Shown here piece by piece: positions 18,030 through 26,556 of a DNA stretch of 64,000 nucleotides. The stretch comes from Pseudoxanthomonas yeongjuensis (lineage in GTDB: Bacteria > Pseudomonadota > Gammaproteobacteria > Xanthomonadales > Xanthomonadaceae), in the NCBI RefSeq assembly GCF_010093345.1, contig NZ_PDWT01000006.1:103850-167849 (forward strand). The letters run 5' to 3'. Both the position numbers and the translations under genes were made by a program. The notes under the pieces were generated by a model. That model made no database searches, was not told the DNA's origin, and saw nothing but the letters and a program-made list of their open reading frames with translations. Numbering within the stretch: the stretch's first letter is position 1; every line of letters starts with the position of its first letter.

Positions 18030-18652
18030 GTCTCGTAGATCCAGGGTCGACGTTCACGGTCCCGTTCAAGGAAGGCTTCGATCCGTGCCTTTCCCTCCAG
18101 CGTCAGATCGATTTCGTCGAGGCCCGCCAGCAACATCTGGCGCGCGTAACCGTCGATGGGAAACGCCAGTCCGGTTCCGTCCGGCGCAACGATTCTCTGC
18201 GCCTCCAGATCCACGGTGAGGCGTGCGCCGGGCGGATCGGCTGCCAGCTTGGATGCAAGCTCGGCGATCGCTTCGCCGGACAGCTGCACCGGCACGATGC
18301 CATTCCGGACGCAGTTGTTGAAGAAAATGGGGGCGAAGCTGGAGGCGATCACCACACGAAATCCATAGCCGACCAGCGCCCAGGCTGCATGCTCGCGGCT
18401 CGAACCGCAGCCGAAGTTCTGGCCGCCAAGAAGGATCTTGGCATTGCGATAGATCGGCTGGTTGAGAATGAAGGCCGGATCGGGTTCGCGACCGCCTGCT
18501 TCCCGATAGCGCCAACCGGAGAACAGGCCGCCGGCCAAAACTTCCGGATCGGCCGACACCATCTCCCGCGACGGGATGATGGCGTCGGTGTCGACGTTGT
18601 CGCGCAGCAGCGGTGCCGCGATAGCAGTAAGGGTGCCGTCGAATTTGATCAA
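18026..18652 (-). CDS. Aconitase-family hydratase small subunit (LeuD-like)
   Basis: A 208-residue swivel-domain subunit. DTDAIIPSREM near residue 21, NFGCGSSREHAAWAL near 79-93 and FAPIFFNNCVRNG are the signatures of isopropylmalate dehydratase small subunits. It pairs with the large subunit encoded directly upstream (10-bp gap). No leuA or leuB is near and the operon is otherwise catabolic, so a role in leucine biosynthesis is unlikely. Relatives hydrate citraconate, mesaconate or dimethylmaleate; here a branched unsaturated diacid is the probable substrate. Confidence 0.88.
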   Translation of the reverse strand: MIKFDGTLTAIAAPLLRDNVDTDAIIPSREMVSADPEVLAGGLFSGWRYREAGGREPDPAFILNQPIYRNAKILLGGQNFGCGSSREHAAWALVGYGFRVVIASSFAPIFFNNCVRNGIVPVQLSGEAIAELASKLAADPPGARLTVDLEAQRIVAPDGTGLAFPIDGYARQMLLAGLDEIDLTLEGKARIEAFLERDRERRPWIYET

Positions 18653-18662
18653 GCCCCGGCCC

Positions 18663-20111
18663 TCAACGCGCCCACGCGCGAGCGTCTGCGATGTGGCCGG
18701 CCAGGGCGCTGGCGGCGACGGTTTCCGGACTGGCTATATGCGTGCGCGTGCGCGGACCCTGCCTGCTTTCGAAGTTCCGGTTTGTGGAGGAAACGACGCG
18801 CTCATTGGCCCCGAAGCTCTCGCCGCCGGCGTAGAAGCACATCGAACAACCCGACTCGCGCCATTGGAAACCCGCCTCCACGAAGACGCGGTCCAGCCCT
18901 TCGGCCTCGGCCTGCAGGCGTACCTGGGTCGATCCGGGTACGCATATGGCACGCACGCCCTCTGCCACGCGACGACCCCTGAGTAGCCCAGCCGCGCGCC
19001 TGAGATCTGAAATCCTGCTGTTGGTGCACGAGCCAATGAATGCGCCATGGATCCTCAGATCGGCCATGCGCGTGTCCGCCTTGAGATCCATGTAGTCCAA
19101 GGCACGATCGTAAGCCTCGCGCTTGCCTTGTGCCGCCTCGTGGCGCGGCACCTGGCCATCGACGCGAACCGCGTGCTGGGGGCTCGTTCCCCAGGTGACC
19201 ATGGGCGCCAGGTCTCCGGAATCGATAATGATCTCGCAATCAAACGTGGCTGCGTTTCCACTCACGAGTTCGCGCCAGTTGCCCAGCGCACGCTTCCATG
19301 CCTCCCCGCCCGGGGCATAGGGCCGACCCGAGAGATATTCGAAAGTCTTCATATCCGGGGCGATCAGCGCAGTCACTACAGCGAACTCCGCGGCCATGTT
19401 GCACAGAGTAAGGCGGGCTTCGATATCGAGCGCACGTACCGTGCTGCCGGCAAATTCCACCGCATACCCGCTGCCCCCGCCCGACCCAAGGCGCGAGATC
19501 AGCGACAGGCTCATGTCCTTGGCGGTCACCCCATCGGGCAGATTGCCTTCGAAACACACACGCATGGTCTTCGGCTTGTGCACACGGAGTGTCCCGGTGG
19601 CCAGCGCATGCTCGGCCTCGGTCGAACCGATGCCCCATGCGAATGCACCCAGCGCACCCTGGGTGCAGGTATGGCTATCGGGGCACACGAGCGTGACGCC
19701 AGGCAGCACGATACCCAACTCGGGCGAGATGACGTGGACGATTCCCTGCTCCGGAGTGTTGATGTCGAACAGACGGATCCCAGCGTCGATGGCGCGTCTG
19801 CGCGTTTCCACGATCAGCGTCTGCCCGCCGGGCACCCGGGTGGCGTCGCCCCGTCCCGGCACAGTCTCGACGATATGGTCCATCGTGCAGAACGTTCGCG
19901 ATGGATGCGCGACAGGACGCTGCGCTGCATGCAGCTTGCGCAATGCGACCGCGCCGGTTCGCTCGTGAAGCAAGATCCGGTCGATGGCGATGAGCGCAGC
20001 GCCGTCCTCGAAGTCGGTAACCACATGCTGGGCCCAGAGCTTCTCGAACAGGGTGGTTCCATCAGCCTGATCGAAGCCCACCCCACCCTCTCCGCTTTTC
20101 GCCTGTTGCAC
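18663..20111 (-). CDS. Aconitase-family hydratase large subunit (LeuC-like)
   Basis: A 482-residue subunit with the [4Fe-4S] ligands Cys362 (GSCTNSR), Cys422 and Cys425 (GCSMC). TLFEKLWAQHVV and CPDSHTCTQGALGAFAWGIG are family blocks. The start is a GTG at 20109-20111, 9 bases after the amidohydrolase stop and with GAGGG in front; a second GTG at 20079-20081, behind GGAGAGG, would give a more usual N-terminus. It is the catalytic subunit of a dehydratase/hydratase working with the LeuD-like subunit. Context points to catabolism of a C5-C7 branched diacid, not leucine synthesis. Confidence 0.88.
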   Translation of the reverse strand: MQQAKSGEGGVGFDQADGTTLFEKLWAQHVVTDFEDGAALIAIDRILLHERTGAVALRKLHAAQRPVAHPSRTFCTMDHIVETVPGRGDATRVPGGQTLIVETRRRAIDAGIRLFDINTPEQGIVHVISPELGIVLPGVTLVCPDSHTCTQGALGAFAWGIGSTEAEHALATGTLRVHKPKTMRVCFEGNLPDGVTAKDMSLSLISRLGSGGGSGYAVEFAGSTVRALDIEARLTLCNMAAEFAVVTALIAPDMKTFEYLSGRPYAPGGEAWKRALGNWRELVSGNAATFDCEIIIDSGDLAPMVTWGTSPQHAVRVDGQVPRHEAAQGKREAYDRALDYMDLKADTRMADLRIHGAFIGSCTNSRISDLRRAAGLLRGRRVAEGVRAICVPGSTQVRLQAEAEGLDRVFVEAGFQWRESGCSMCFYAGGESFGANERVVSSTNRNFESRQGPRTRTHIASPETVAASALAGHIADARAWAR

Positions 20112-20120
20112 GCCAAGCCC

Positions 20121-21590
20121 TCAGTAAGGGCGCTTGAGGTACTGCCCACCCGGTTCGCCCACGATCCGGCCGTTCTCGCAGATCAGGTTTCCGCGCAGGT
20201 AGGTGGACACGATCTTGCCCTGTAATTCCAGGCCCTCGAAGGGGGTATAACCCTGGGCAGACGCGGAATCTTCGGCTCGCACGACAAAGGTCTGCTGCGG
20301 ATCGAAAAGCACGATATCGGCGTCATAGCCCGGCGCCAGGTCGCCCTTGCTCTTCAACCCGAATCGCTGCGCCGGATTCGACGAGGTCAGCTCGGCCATG
20401 CGGTTCAGCGACAGGCCCCGTCTGCGGCCCTCGGTATGCAATGCCGAGAGCAGATACTCGGCACCCCCGAAGCCGGACTTGGCCAGGAAGATGTCCTCTG
20501 GCTGGTCGGAATCGACCTTCAACTCGTGCTTGCAGCAGGCGTGGTCGGAGCACACCCAGTCAAGCTTGCCCTCAAGCAACTTTTCCCAGAGGTATTCAAC
20601 ATCCTCGCGCGCGCGGATGGGCGGATTGACCTTGGCGCAGGCGCCGGCGGGGGCGTCGTAATCAAGCACCAGGTGGGCGATGGTGACTTCGCGGCGGAAA
20701 TCCACGTGCGGGAAGGCCTCGGCCATCTTGAGCGCGGCGTCGAGCGCCTTGCGTCCCGACAGATGGAGAAGGTTGATGTTCGTGCATTCGGTTTCGTGCG
20801 CGAGATAGGCAGCGATGCAGACCGCCAGTCCTTCGGAATGGGGCGGACGTGCGGCGCTGTAGGCACGCAAGCCTGTCAGCTTGCCTTCCTCGCGCACGAT
20901 TTTGGTGTAAGCGGCCATGATTTCAGGCGTCTCGCAGTGCAGGCTGAGCGAAATGCTGTCCCGGCGGTCCGGATACGCGCGCATCGCTTCCTTTACCCCG
21001 CGCATGACGAACTCGAAGTGCGCCACGTCGTACTTCTCGTCCTGACCGATCATCAGGAATTTGTGCTGGTGGTCGGAGGCCCCGTGCAGGCCATAGCCGC
21101 CATAGAACATGAAGATCTTGAACGAGGTCACCCCGAACTTCTCGATCAGCATCGGGATCTCGCCGATTTGGTGCTTGTCTACCGGCGCCAGATGATAGGC
21201 ATAGTCGACGTAGAACCGCCCTTCGCTCGTGGCCAGCACTTCGGGGAAGAACGCTTCGTATGGGCCACCCTTGTTGAGGTAGTACTGGCCGGTCCGCATG
21301 TAATTGAGGCTGGAGGTAACGCCGCCCTGGGCGGCTGCCTTGCTCTCGGTCAGGGCATCCTGCTGCAAGGGCGAGTAGATGCCGGTATGCATGTGCGCAT
21401 CTACCAGCCCCGGGAATGCGAGGCGGCCCTTGCCGTCCACCACCCTGGCGGCCTTGGCGGGATCGATGCCTGGCCCGGTGGCCACGATCTTCCCCTCTGC
21501 AATGGCGATATCGCCCCGTTCGACGCCGTCGGCACCCGGCCGGACGATCTGTACGTTCTGGATCAGCAGGTCGAACGTTTCGTCATGCAT
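20121..21590 (-). CDS. Hydantoinase/dihydropyrimidinase-like cyclic amidohydrolase
   Basis: A 489-residue amidohydrolase with the complete binuclear metal site: His66 and His68 (DAHMH), Lys158 (the residue normally carbamylated), His218, His276 and Asp348 (CSDHA). This is the D-hydantoinase/dihydropyrimidinase/allantoinase architecture, so it should open a cyclic amide, imide or ureide. It is the first gene of the five-gene operon and starts about 140 bp from the operator shared with the GntR regulator. An enamidase-type ring opening, as known in anaerobic nicotinate breakdown, is an attractive alternative to a pyrimidine or hydantoin substrate. Confidence 0.88.
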   Translation of the reverse strand: MHDETFDLLIQNVQIVRPGADGVERGDIAIAEGKIVATGPGIDPAKAARVVDGKGRLAFPGLVDAHMHTGIYSPLQQDALTESKAAAQGGVTSSLNYMRTGQYYLNKGGPYEAFFPEVLATSEGRFYVDYAYHLAPVDKHQIGEIPMLIEKFGVTSFKIFMFYGGYGLHGASDHQHKFLMIGQDEKYDVAHFEFVMRGVKEAMRAYPDRRDSISLSLHCETPEIMAAYTKIVREEGKLTGLRAYSAARPPHSEGLAVCIAAYLAHETECTNINLLHLSGRKALDAALKMAEAFPHVDFRREVTIAHLVLDYDAPAGACAKVNPPIRAREDVEYLWEKLLEGKLDWVCSDHACCKHELKVDSDQPEDIFLAKSGFGGAEYLLSALHTEGRRRGLSLNRMAELTSSNPAQRFGLKSKGDLAPGYDADIVLFDPQQTFVVRAEDSASAQGYTPFEGLELQGKIVSTYLRGNLICENGRIVGEPGGQYLKRPY

Positions 21591-21725
21591 CTCGATACAT
21601 CTCCGAATATAGAGTCAGATTTCCGCCGGTTTTCGCCCCCTACCTGCGAAACGGGGTTACATGTCCGGAGGTCGGTCGACCCGATGCCCATGCCCCTCGC
21701 CCGAGGGCATCAAGTTCAATTTCAG

Positions 21726-21753
21726 AACTAAGATAACCTAGTTTATTATTTAG
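21726..21753. promoter_or_regulatory. Island operator site C in the divergent promoter region
   Basis: AACTA-N8-TAGTT forms an inverted repeat that contains GATAACCTAGT, the same core as in sites A and D. ATAACCTA is followed at the usual spacing by a weaker right half. It lies about 136 bp from the amidohydrolase start and 112 bp from the GntR start, so one regulator could control both directions. Confidence 0.6.
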
Positions 21754-21864
21754 TGAAATGCTGCCCATCCTTGCTCCCACCGGCGCCCCTCCTTCGGCCT
21801 GTGCCCGGTCACGTGCAGCCCGTGCCGATAGCCGCGCCGCAACGGCCATGGCAGACTTACCCGG

Positions 21865-22701
21865 ATGAGAACCAAGAAAGCACCAGCAGTTGCACGGACC
21901 ACCGGTCAGCCGGCGGCCGCGGGGCCACGTGCCCGACCGATAGGCGTTGGCATGGTCACGCCCAAGCTTGCCCATCTGGTCGCAGACCGGATGCGCGAAC
22001 AGATCGCCAACGGCGAACTGAAGAATGGCGACACGCTGCCACCCGAGGCCGAGTTGTTGCGGCAATTCAACGTCTCGCGCCCGATCATGCGCGAAGCGCT
22101 GCGCGTGCTTGAGGCGGAGAATTTGATCCAGCTAGGACGCGGCGCGCGCGCCGGCGCCACCGTTCTCACACCAACCATCAACACCGCATCAAGGTACGGC
22201 GCACTCTATCTGGCCACACAAGGCACGACACTAGGCGAGATAAACCAGGTCCGCATGTTGCTGGAGCCGCCGCTTGCGGCGTTGCTCGCCCAACGCAAGA
22301 GCAAAGGGTTCCTTTCCGACCTGGAGAGTTGCGTCGTGACTCAGCGCGCGGCTCTGGCACGGCAGGATCATGCCGCTGCAATCGCTGCAGTCAATGAATT
22401 CCACCAGCAGATGGTGAAGCACTCGGACAACAGCGCTCTCAACCTGCTGGCAGGCATGCTTAGCGACATTACCGCCGCAGCCTATCCGCGCTTATTGCTC
22501 AGCCGACCGAACCAGCGGGCGGTGTGGGTGCGCACGGAAGAGTCTTGCGCCGCACACGCACAGCTTCTCAAGTTGATCTCCGATGGCAAGGCCTCACAGG
22601 CGGAAAACTTCTGGCGCAAATACATGCTGGAAACCGCCGAGTATCTGATCAACAATTCCCTGGCCAACCTTCCGGTTGGCCTACCGCGCTCAAACAGCTG
22701 A
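21865..22701 (+). CDS. GntR-family (FCD-type) transcriptional regulator
   Basis: A 278-residue regulator. The winged HTH is at about 35-105 (ADRMREQIANGELKNGDTLP, then LLRQFNVSRPIMREALRVLE), typical of the GntR family. The C-terminal ~150 residues are all-helical with acidic/His residues, as in FCD ligand-binding domains of the FadR subfamily. A basic 30-residue extension precedes the HTH. It is divergent from the amidohydrolase operon and operator-like repeats are found at every island promoter. By analogy with family members it is probably a repressor released by the substrate or a CoA or acid intermediate. Confidence 0.88.
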   Translation: MRTKKAPAVARTTGQPAAAGPRARPIGVGMVTPKLAHLVADRMREQIANGELKNGDTLPPEAELLRQFNVSRPIMREALRVLEAENLIQLGRGARAGATVLTPTINTASRYGALYLATQGTTLGEINQVRMLLEPPLAALLAQRKSKGFLSDLESCVVTQRAALARQDHAAAIAAVNEFHQQMVKHSDNSALNLLAGMLSDITAAAYPRLLLSRPNQRAVWVRTEESCAAHAQLLKLISDGKASQAENFWRKYMLETAEYLINNSLANLPVGLPRSNS

Positions 22702-22723
22702 CGCTCCTGACCGAAGCAATCGC

Positions 22724-23794
22724 TCAGGAGTGAGCTGGCTTGCGGGCACTGATCACCGTCCAGGGGAATCGCCAGGCATCGCTGCCGCCCGAGGTTCCGC
22801 TGGACTCGTGGAAGGGCTCGATCAGCACATCCTTGAATCCTTTCTTAGCCAGTATTCCAGGCAGATCGAGCTCAGCCAGTGGCTGCATGTAAGGTTCATT
22901 GTTGCGCCGTCCATGCCCGTAGTGCAGGAACCGGTCGAACGGATCGGGGATATGCCAGAAGTCGAGGTGCACCATGCGTCCACCCGGCTCAAGCACGCGG
23001 ATGCACTCGTCGAATACCTGATCGAGAACCCTTGGTGGCATCTCATGCAGGAACATGGTCGACGTCACCAGGTCGAAACTATTCTCTTCCAGAATGGCTT
23101 GGGAAGCGTCCGATTGGCGGAACTTGACGTTGTCCAGCTTCTCTTCCCGCGCCGCGTGCGCGGCAACTCGCAAACAGGGTTCGGACAGGTCCAGACCCTG
23201 AACCTTTGCGGCGGGAAACCGTCGCGCAAATGGCAACGTGCTCTTGCCAAAGCCGCATGCCATGTCCAGCACGCGGGTCGGCTGACCATCGGCCGCGATC
23301 TTTTCGGTAAAACGCGTGTGGAGGTCGGCGTGCGTCTGGCCGAGCAGCGGCGTGGTCGTGCGCGCGCCGTGTTCGTAAACCAACCCTGCAATGGGCTCTG
23401 ACCAGACTCCGCCGGGATGCTGGTGGATGTCCGTGGCGACGTAATAAGCAGGCATCTCCAGCGCGGCGTCCAATTCCAGGGCCGGGTCGTGCTCTATTCC
23501 ATCCAGCTTGCCCAGCGCCTCTTCCTGCCGCCGGCGATAGTGCGGGACCAGGCCGTAGCGTCCGGAGTACTTTGCGCTCTGCAAATGCCGCTCGAGCCAC
23601 GCGAAGTAGCGGTACGTCGTCAGGCTTTCGACGACGTCGGCTACCTCGGTCACGGTCTGGGGTGCCTTGCCCTGAGCCGCACATTGCTCGGCATACTCCG
23701 CGCGCAGCCGGCTGTACATCTTCGTGGTCCAAAATCCCTTGGCAGCGAGCAGGAAGCGCTGAGCAGCCTGGAAGGAACTATCGCTCGTGCCCAT
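22724..23794 (-). CDS. SAM-dependent methyltransferase of the catabolic island
   Basis: A 356-residue protein. A helical N-terminal domain of about 150 residues precedes a class I Rossmann methyltransferase domain with motif I VLDMACGFGKST (175-186), GLDLSEPCL, and DLVTSTMFLHEMPP in place of motif IV. Its start codon overlaps the stop of the upstream small gene (TGATG), so the two are translationally coupled. The ATG at 23792-23794 is chosen because the upstream frame is a shadow of that small gene. It could methylate or process the imported compound or an intermediate; the substrate is unknown. It converges with the GntR gene. Confidence 0.82.
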   Translation of the reverse strand: MGTSDSSFQAAQRFLLAAKGFWTTKMYSRLRAEYAEQCAAQGKAPQTVTEVADVVESLTTYRYFAWLERHLQSAKYSGRYGLVPHYRRRQEEALGKLDGIEHDPALELDAALEMPAYYVATDIHQHPGGVWSEPIAGLVYEHGARTTTPLLGQTHADLHTRFTEKIAADGQPTRVLDMACGFGKSTLPFARRFPAAKVQGLDLSEPCLRVAAHAAREEKLDNVKFRQSDASQAILEENSFDLVTSTMFLHEMPPRVLDQVFDECIRVLEPGGRMVHLDFWHIPDPFDRFLHYGHGRRNNEPYMQPLAELDLPGILAKKGFKDVLIEPFHESSGTSGGSDAWRFPWTVISARKPAHS

Positions 23795-24138
23795 CACGTC
23801 CTCCGCCGACCTGCAAAACTGAACATACCCGTCGCCCCGTTGGCCTGCTGCACGCCAAGGAGCGGGCGCAGCAGGGCTTCGGCGAAGGCGGCTGCCTCCT
23901 GCTGCGATTCCTCGGACCCGCTGGAACCGGCCAGGTCCTGGCTGGTCGTCGGGCCAAGAAACCCACCCTTGGCCAGCGCGCTCTCCAGCGCCATGAGCTG
24001 GTCGCGCAGGACGCAATGTTCGGTGGCCAGCGCCAGAATCACACCCATCATCCGGTCGAGCGCCGGATCCTCGAAAAAAACCTGCTCGGGACGGGATAGA
24101 TCCGTATCGGGCTCGATTAAGGGTTCGCGTGGCGACAT
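23794..24138 (-). CDS. Small hypothetical protein coupled to methyltransferase
   Basis: A 114-residue acidic, mainly helical protein of unknown family. Starting at the ATG at 24136-24138 it runs MSPREPLIEPDTDL, then a helix rich in Leu/Met (DRMMGVILALATEHCVLRDQ), a Ser/Gly-rich stretch and a second helix. The stop codon shares a base with the methyltransferase start, so it may be a partner subunit. The island operator lies about 60 bp upstream. No ribosome-binding site is obvious. Confidence 0.6.
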   Translation of the reverse strand: MSPREPLIEPDTDLSRPEQVFFEDPALDRMMGVILALATEHCVLRDQLMALESALAKGGFLGPTTSQDLAGSSGSEESQQEAAAFAEALLRPLLGVQQANGATGMFSFAGRRRT

Positions 24139-24197
24139 GCTTTTGGTGGCCGGCAAATGGACAGGACCAAATATAGGCCAAGCCCGGCAATTGTACA

Positions 24198-24209
24198 ACT
24201 AAGTTATCC
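24198..24209. promoter_or_regulatory. Island operator site D
   Basis: ACTAAGTTATCC matches site A (ACTACGTTATCC) in 11 of 12 bases. It lies 60-71 bp upstream of the small gene of the methyltransferase pair; the second half-site is weak. Confidence 0.55.
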
Positions 24210-24656
24210 TTGTTACGTTTCCGGGCATACTGGCCAACCGCATCATCGGACGGGGTACTGCGCACGTGCAGGGTGTTGTCGTACCAGGCGTTGGCTGACA
24301 TTCGCTTTGCCTCGGACAACGCCGCATCGGGACCAACGATTTAATAGAGCCATGCGCTCCGCTTAGCCGATTCGGTTAGGGCGCGGGAACCTCCGAGGCG
24401 ACTTGCAACAGAATAGGGATATGCCTATTGCGGTGCAGATTCTATCGACGAAAGCGGTCAAACAACCCCGAGCCCAGCTTTTTTGGTCTCCAAATTAGGC
24501 CGCATGTGAAAGCTATGACCGAAGAGCGGGTTTTCTCAAAGAGAATCCTGTCGAAGACGGACGGCACGCAAGCCACGCCATTGATTTGTCGGCACTAGCA
24601 TGGGGCAGTGCATCCATCGCGCATGCAGCGACTGACCGAATGATGGACCGAATAAC

Positions 24657-24677
24657 GATTCCAACCATCGACCAAAA
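24657..24677. repeat. Partial duplication of tRNA-Lys 3' half (possible att remnant)
   Basis: Twenty of 21 bases are identical to 27238-27258, which lies in the T-arm and variable region of the tRNA-Lys gene, in the same orientation. Only position 24662 differs. Such direct copies of a tRNA 3' part are typical att cores left by integrative elements. No integrase is visible between the copies. Confidence 0.45.
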
Positions 24678-25446
24678 TTTGCCGCCCAGCTACGGTGAAC
24701 ACAGAAAACAGCTTATTTTTTTAAGCTGTTCTACTTTCTTTCTCTGGACCCAAAGCGGCTCTGCAATCCCCCCATTTCTTTTCAGATTTGGTCGATGGAC
24801 TTGTGCAGCCTGCGAAGTTCGCCATGCCCGGCATAGTGGACTTCAAACCGCGGACCATAAATCTCGGAGAGAATTACTCTGCCAAGGTGGAAGGACTGAA
24901 TGCTCTCCCGCTTTTTGACATCGAACTGTTTTGACCAATAGAAGCAGGTGTTGAGAAATTGTGGCAAGCCGAGCTGGAACGCGGCCTCCGATCCTTTTTG
25001 ATCTCTACGCCATAGCGCAATTTTCAAGCCCAGGTGGCACCTTGCGGGTGCGTTATCCACCCGAAGCGGATATCGCGCGCGGTGCAGTAGCGGGATGCCG
25101 GGAGAGACTATGTCGACCGCCTAGACTCATTGGAGGCGCCGGCATGGCTTTCCTTGCCGATGAATTGGGAGGAGTCGAAGAAGTCTCCGAAGATCAGTCG
25201 GCGCGAAACGGCCCGCTTATTAAGGTCTACTGTTCACCTTGGGTGGGGATCGGTGACTGCGGATAAGGTTGTGGCAGTCGATCAATGCTGCGGGTTTTCG
25301 TGGAGACTGATGGATTCAAGCCGCAACTCTTGCCAGATGCCACATCTTCACAATCCGTCTACGTATCCCAACGTCAGCTAAAGGCGAGTCATGACTCCGG
25401 CAAAAAGACCGCTATATTCCAATATCCCAGACGAAGGAGAATTGGA

Positions 25447-25716
25447 ATGTTTCTGACCAAGCAACATCTGAAGACGGCGCGTACGCTCGGCGTGGCGATC
25501 GTCGTCAGCGTGGGACTTGCTTCCTGCGCAACCTATAAAGACGAGTTTGCAGGGATCAACTCACGCCTCGATCAACTCGACACGAAGGTGCAGGGCGCGG
25601 CCCAGAGCGCCGAATCCGCCAATCAGTCCGCGCAGCAGGCCAACCAACGGCTGGATCAAATTGAAGGTCGCGTCCAGCAGCTCGAAGCGGCACCGCGCCG
25701 CCAACCGCGCGGTTAG
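25447..25716 (+). CDS. Lpp-like small lipoprotein
   Basis: An 89-residue lipoprotein. AAGGAG lies 7 bases before the ATG at 25447, which fixes the start. A signal peptide ends in the lipobox LASC (acylated Cys near residue 26). The mature part is a heptad-type coiled coil (SRLDQLDTKV, QSAESANQSAQQANQRLDQI) like Braun's lipoprotein and its Pseudomonas relatives. Unlike Lpp it ends in RRQPRG and has no C-terminal lysine for covalent peptidoglycan attachment. A hairpin terminator follows and an L,D-transpeptidase gene lies just downstream. Confidence 0.82.
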   Translation: MFLTKQHLKTARTLGVAIVVSVGLASCATYKDEFAGINSRLDQLDTKVQGAAQSAESANQSAQQANQRLDQIEGRVQQLEAAPRRQPRG

Positions 25717-25757
25717 TCGCTCTTGCACAATTCGTGACGAGCATCTGAATCCGGGAC

Positions 25758-25790
25758 CCGGTGGCCTTTGCTGGCCACTGGTTTCCTTTT
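25758..25790 (+). terminator. Terminator after the Lpp-like gene
   Basis: The arms CCGGTGGCC and GGCCACTGG pair in 8 of 9 positions around a 6-base loop and are followed by TTTCCTTTT. It lies 42 bases after the lipoprotein stop. Confidence 0.55.
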
Positions 25791-26556
25791 CGTCACGCAG
25801 TCTTCGTTCCCAAGGAACCATCCCATCCGTACATACACATACCCCGCAATCCGGGCCGTCTATGGCGCGCTGGCAATGGCGCTGGCGTTCGCGAACATCG
25901 GCGTAGCCAGCGCCGAGGATGCCGCCGCGCAACCGGTCGCCACCGTCGACCAGCTTCCGCCAGGCCAAGACGTGTCCGACACGGTGATTGAACTCGCGGG
26001 CTGGGTTGTCGCAAGCAAGGACAACCAGGGCTATCCGTTCGCGATCATGGACAAGGCCGCCGCACAGATCCTGGTGTTCGGCGGCGACGGTCGGCTTCGC
26101 GGCGCGGCGCCGGGGCTCTTTGGCTCGGCGACCGGCGATCACACGGCCCCCGGTATCGCCGGTCTCGCGCTTCGCGAGATTCCGGGCCGGGATCGCACGA
26201 CGCCTGCTGGTCGCTTTGTGGGTGGTTTCGGTCCGTCGATCGATGCTGGGCGCGTGCTGTGGGTGGACTACGATTCCTCGGTCTCCATCCACCCTACCGC
26301 TACCGGCGTCCCGGCCGAGAGACGCGCCGAACGCCTTGCATCGCCTTCGCCGGACGACAACCGCGTCACTCATGGCTGCATCAACGTCTCGCCCGAGTTT
26401 TACGAGCGGATCATCCGTCCGACGTTCGAACGGGGCGGGGTGTTCTACATCTTGCCGGATGCTGATTCGATAGCTGAGACCTTCCCGGAGTTCGCGCAAA
26501 GTCGCGCGACTACGCAACGCAACGGTGGAAGACGCGCACGGTCCGCCCGCAAGTGA
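25768..26556 (+). CDS. L,D-transpeptidase (YkuD-fold) catalytic-domain protein
   Basis: The active-site block THGCINVSPEFY (catalytic Cys204 and His202, counted from the TTG at 25768) with the upstream SIHPTAT His175 identifies an L,D-transpeptidase domain. Such enzymes make 3-3 peptidoglycan cross-links or attach lipoproteins. A hydrophobic segment near 31-48 ending GVASA is a probable signal peptide. The start is unclear: the frame opens at TTG inside the terminator hairpin and the first ATG (25876) would cut the signal peptide short; an AAGGAA element near 25814 has no standard start codon behind it. Function is fairly sure, N-terminus is not. Confidence 0.75.
   Translation: MLATGFLFVTQSSFPRNHPIRTYTYPAIRAVYGALAMALAFANIGVASAEDAAAQPVATVDQLPPGQDVSDTVIELAGWVVASKDNQGYPFAIMDKAAAQILVFGGDGRLRGAAPGLFGSATGDHTAPGIAGLALREIPGRDRTTPAGRFVGGFGPSIDAGRVLWVDYDSSVSIHPTATGVPAERRAERLASPSPDDNRVTHGCINVSPEFYERIIRPTFERGGVFYILPDADSIAETFPEFAQSRATTQRNGGRRARSARK

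Larger units (their letters stand above)
24139..25446. other. Gene-poor region with operator D and a tRNA-Lys fragment
   Basis: This 1.3-kb region is visibly AT-richer than its surroundings, especially 24400-24950. It holds operator site D (24198-24209), a 21-bp partial copy of the tRNA-Lys gene (24657-24677) and a hairpin with arms AACAGCTTA/TAAGCTGTT and a T6 loop (24707-24730). A 92-codon minus-strand frame at 24782-25060 starts only at GTG without a ribosome site and is not called. It looks like decayed or recently inserted DNA. Confidence 0.5.

Noticed and set aside
18026..20111. Leucine biosynthesis leuC/leuD
   Set aside because: The genes are flanked by a lyase, a CoA-transferase and an amidohydrolase and lack leuA/leuB; the LeuCD fold is kept but the role is more likely catabolic.
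24707..24730. Hairpin with T6 loop as an intrinsic terminator
   Set aside because: The T-run is in the loop and not behind the stem, and no gene ends just upstream; kept only as a structural note.
24782..25060. 92-codon minus-strand ORF
   Set aside because: It starts at GTG without a ribosome-binding site and has no recognised family; possibly a remnant but not supportable as a gene.
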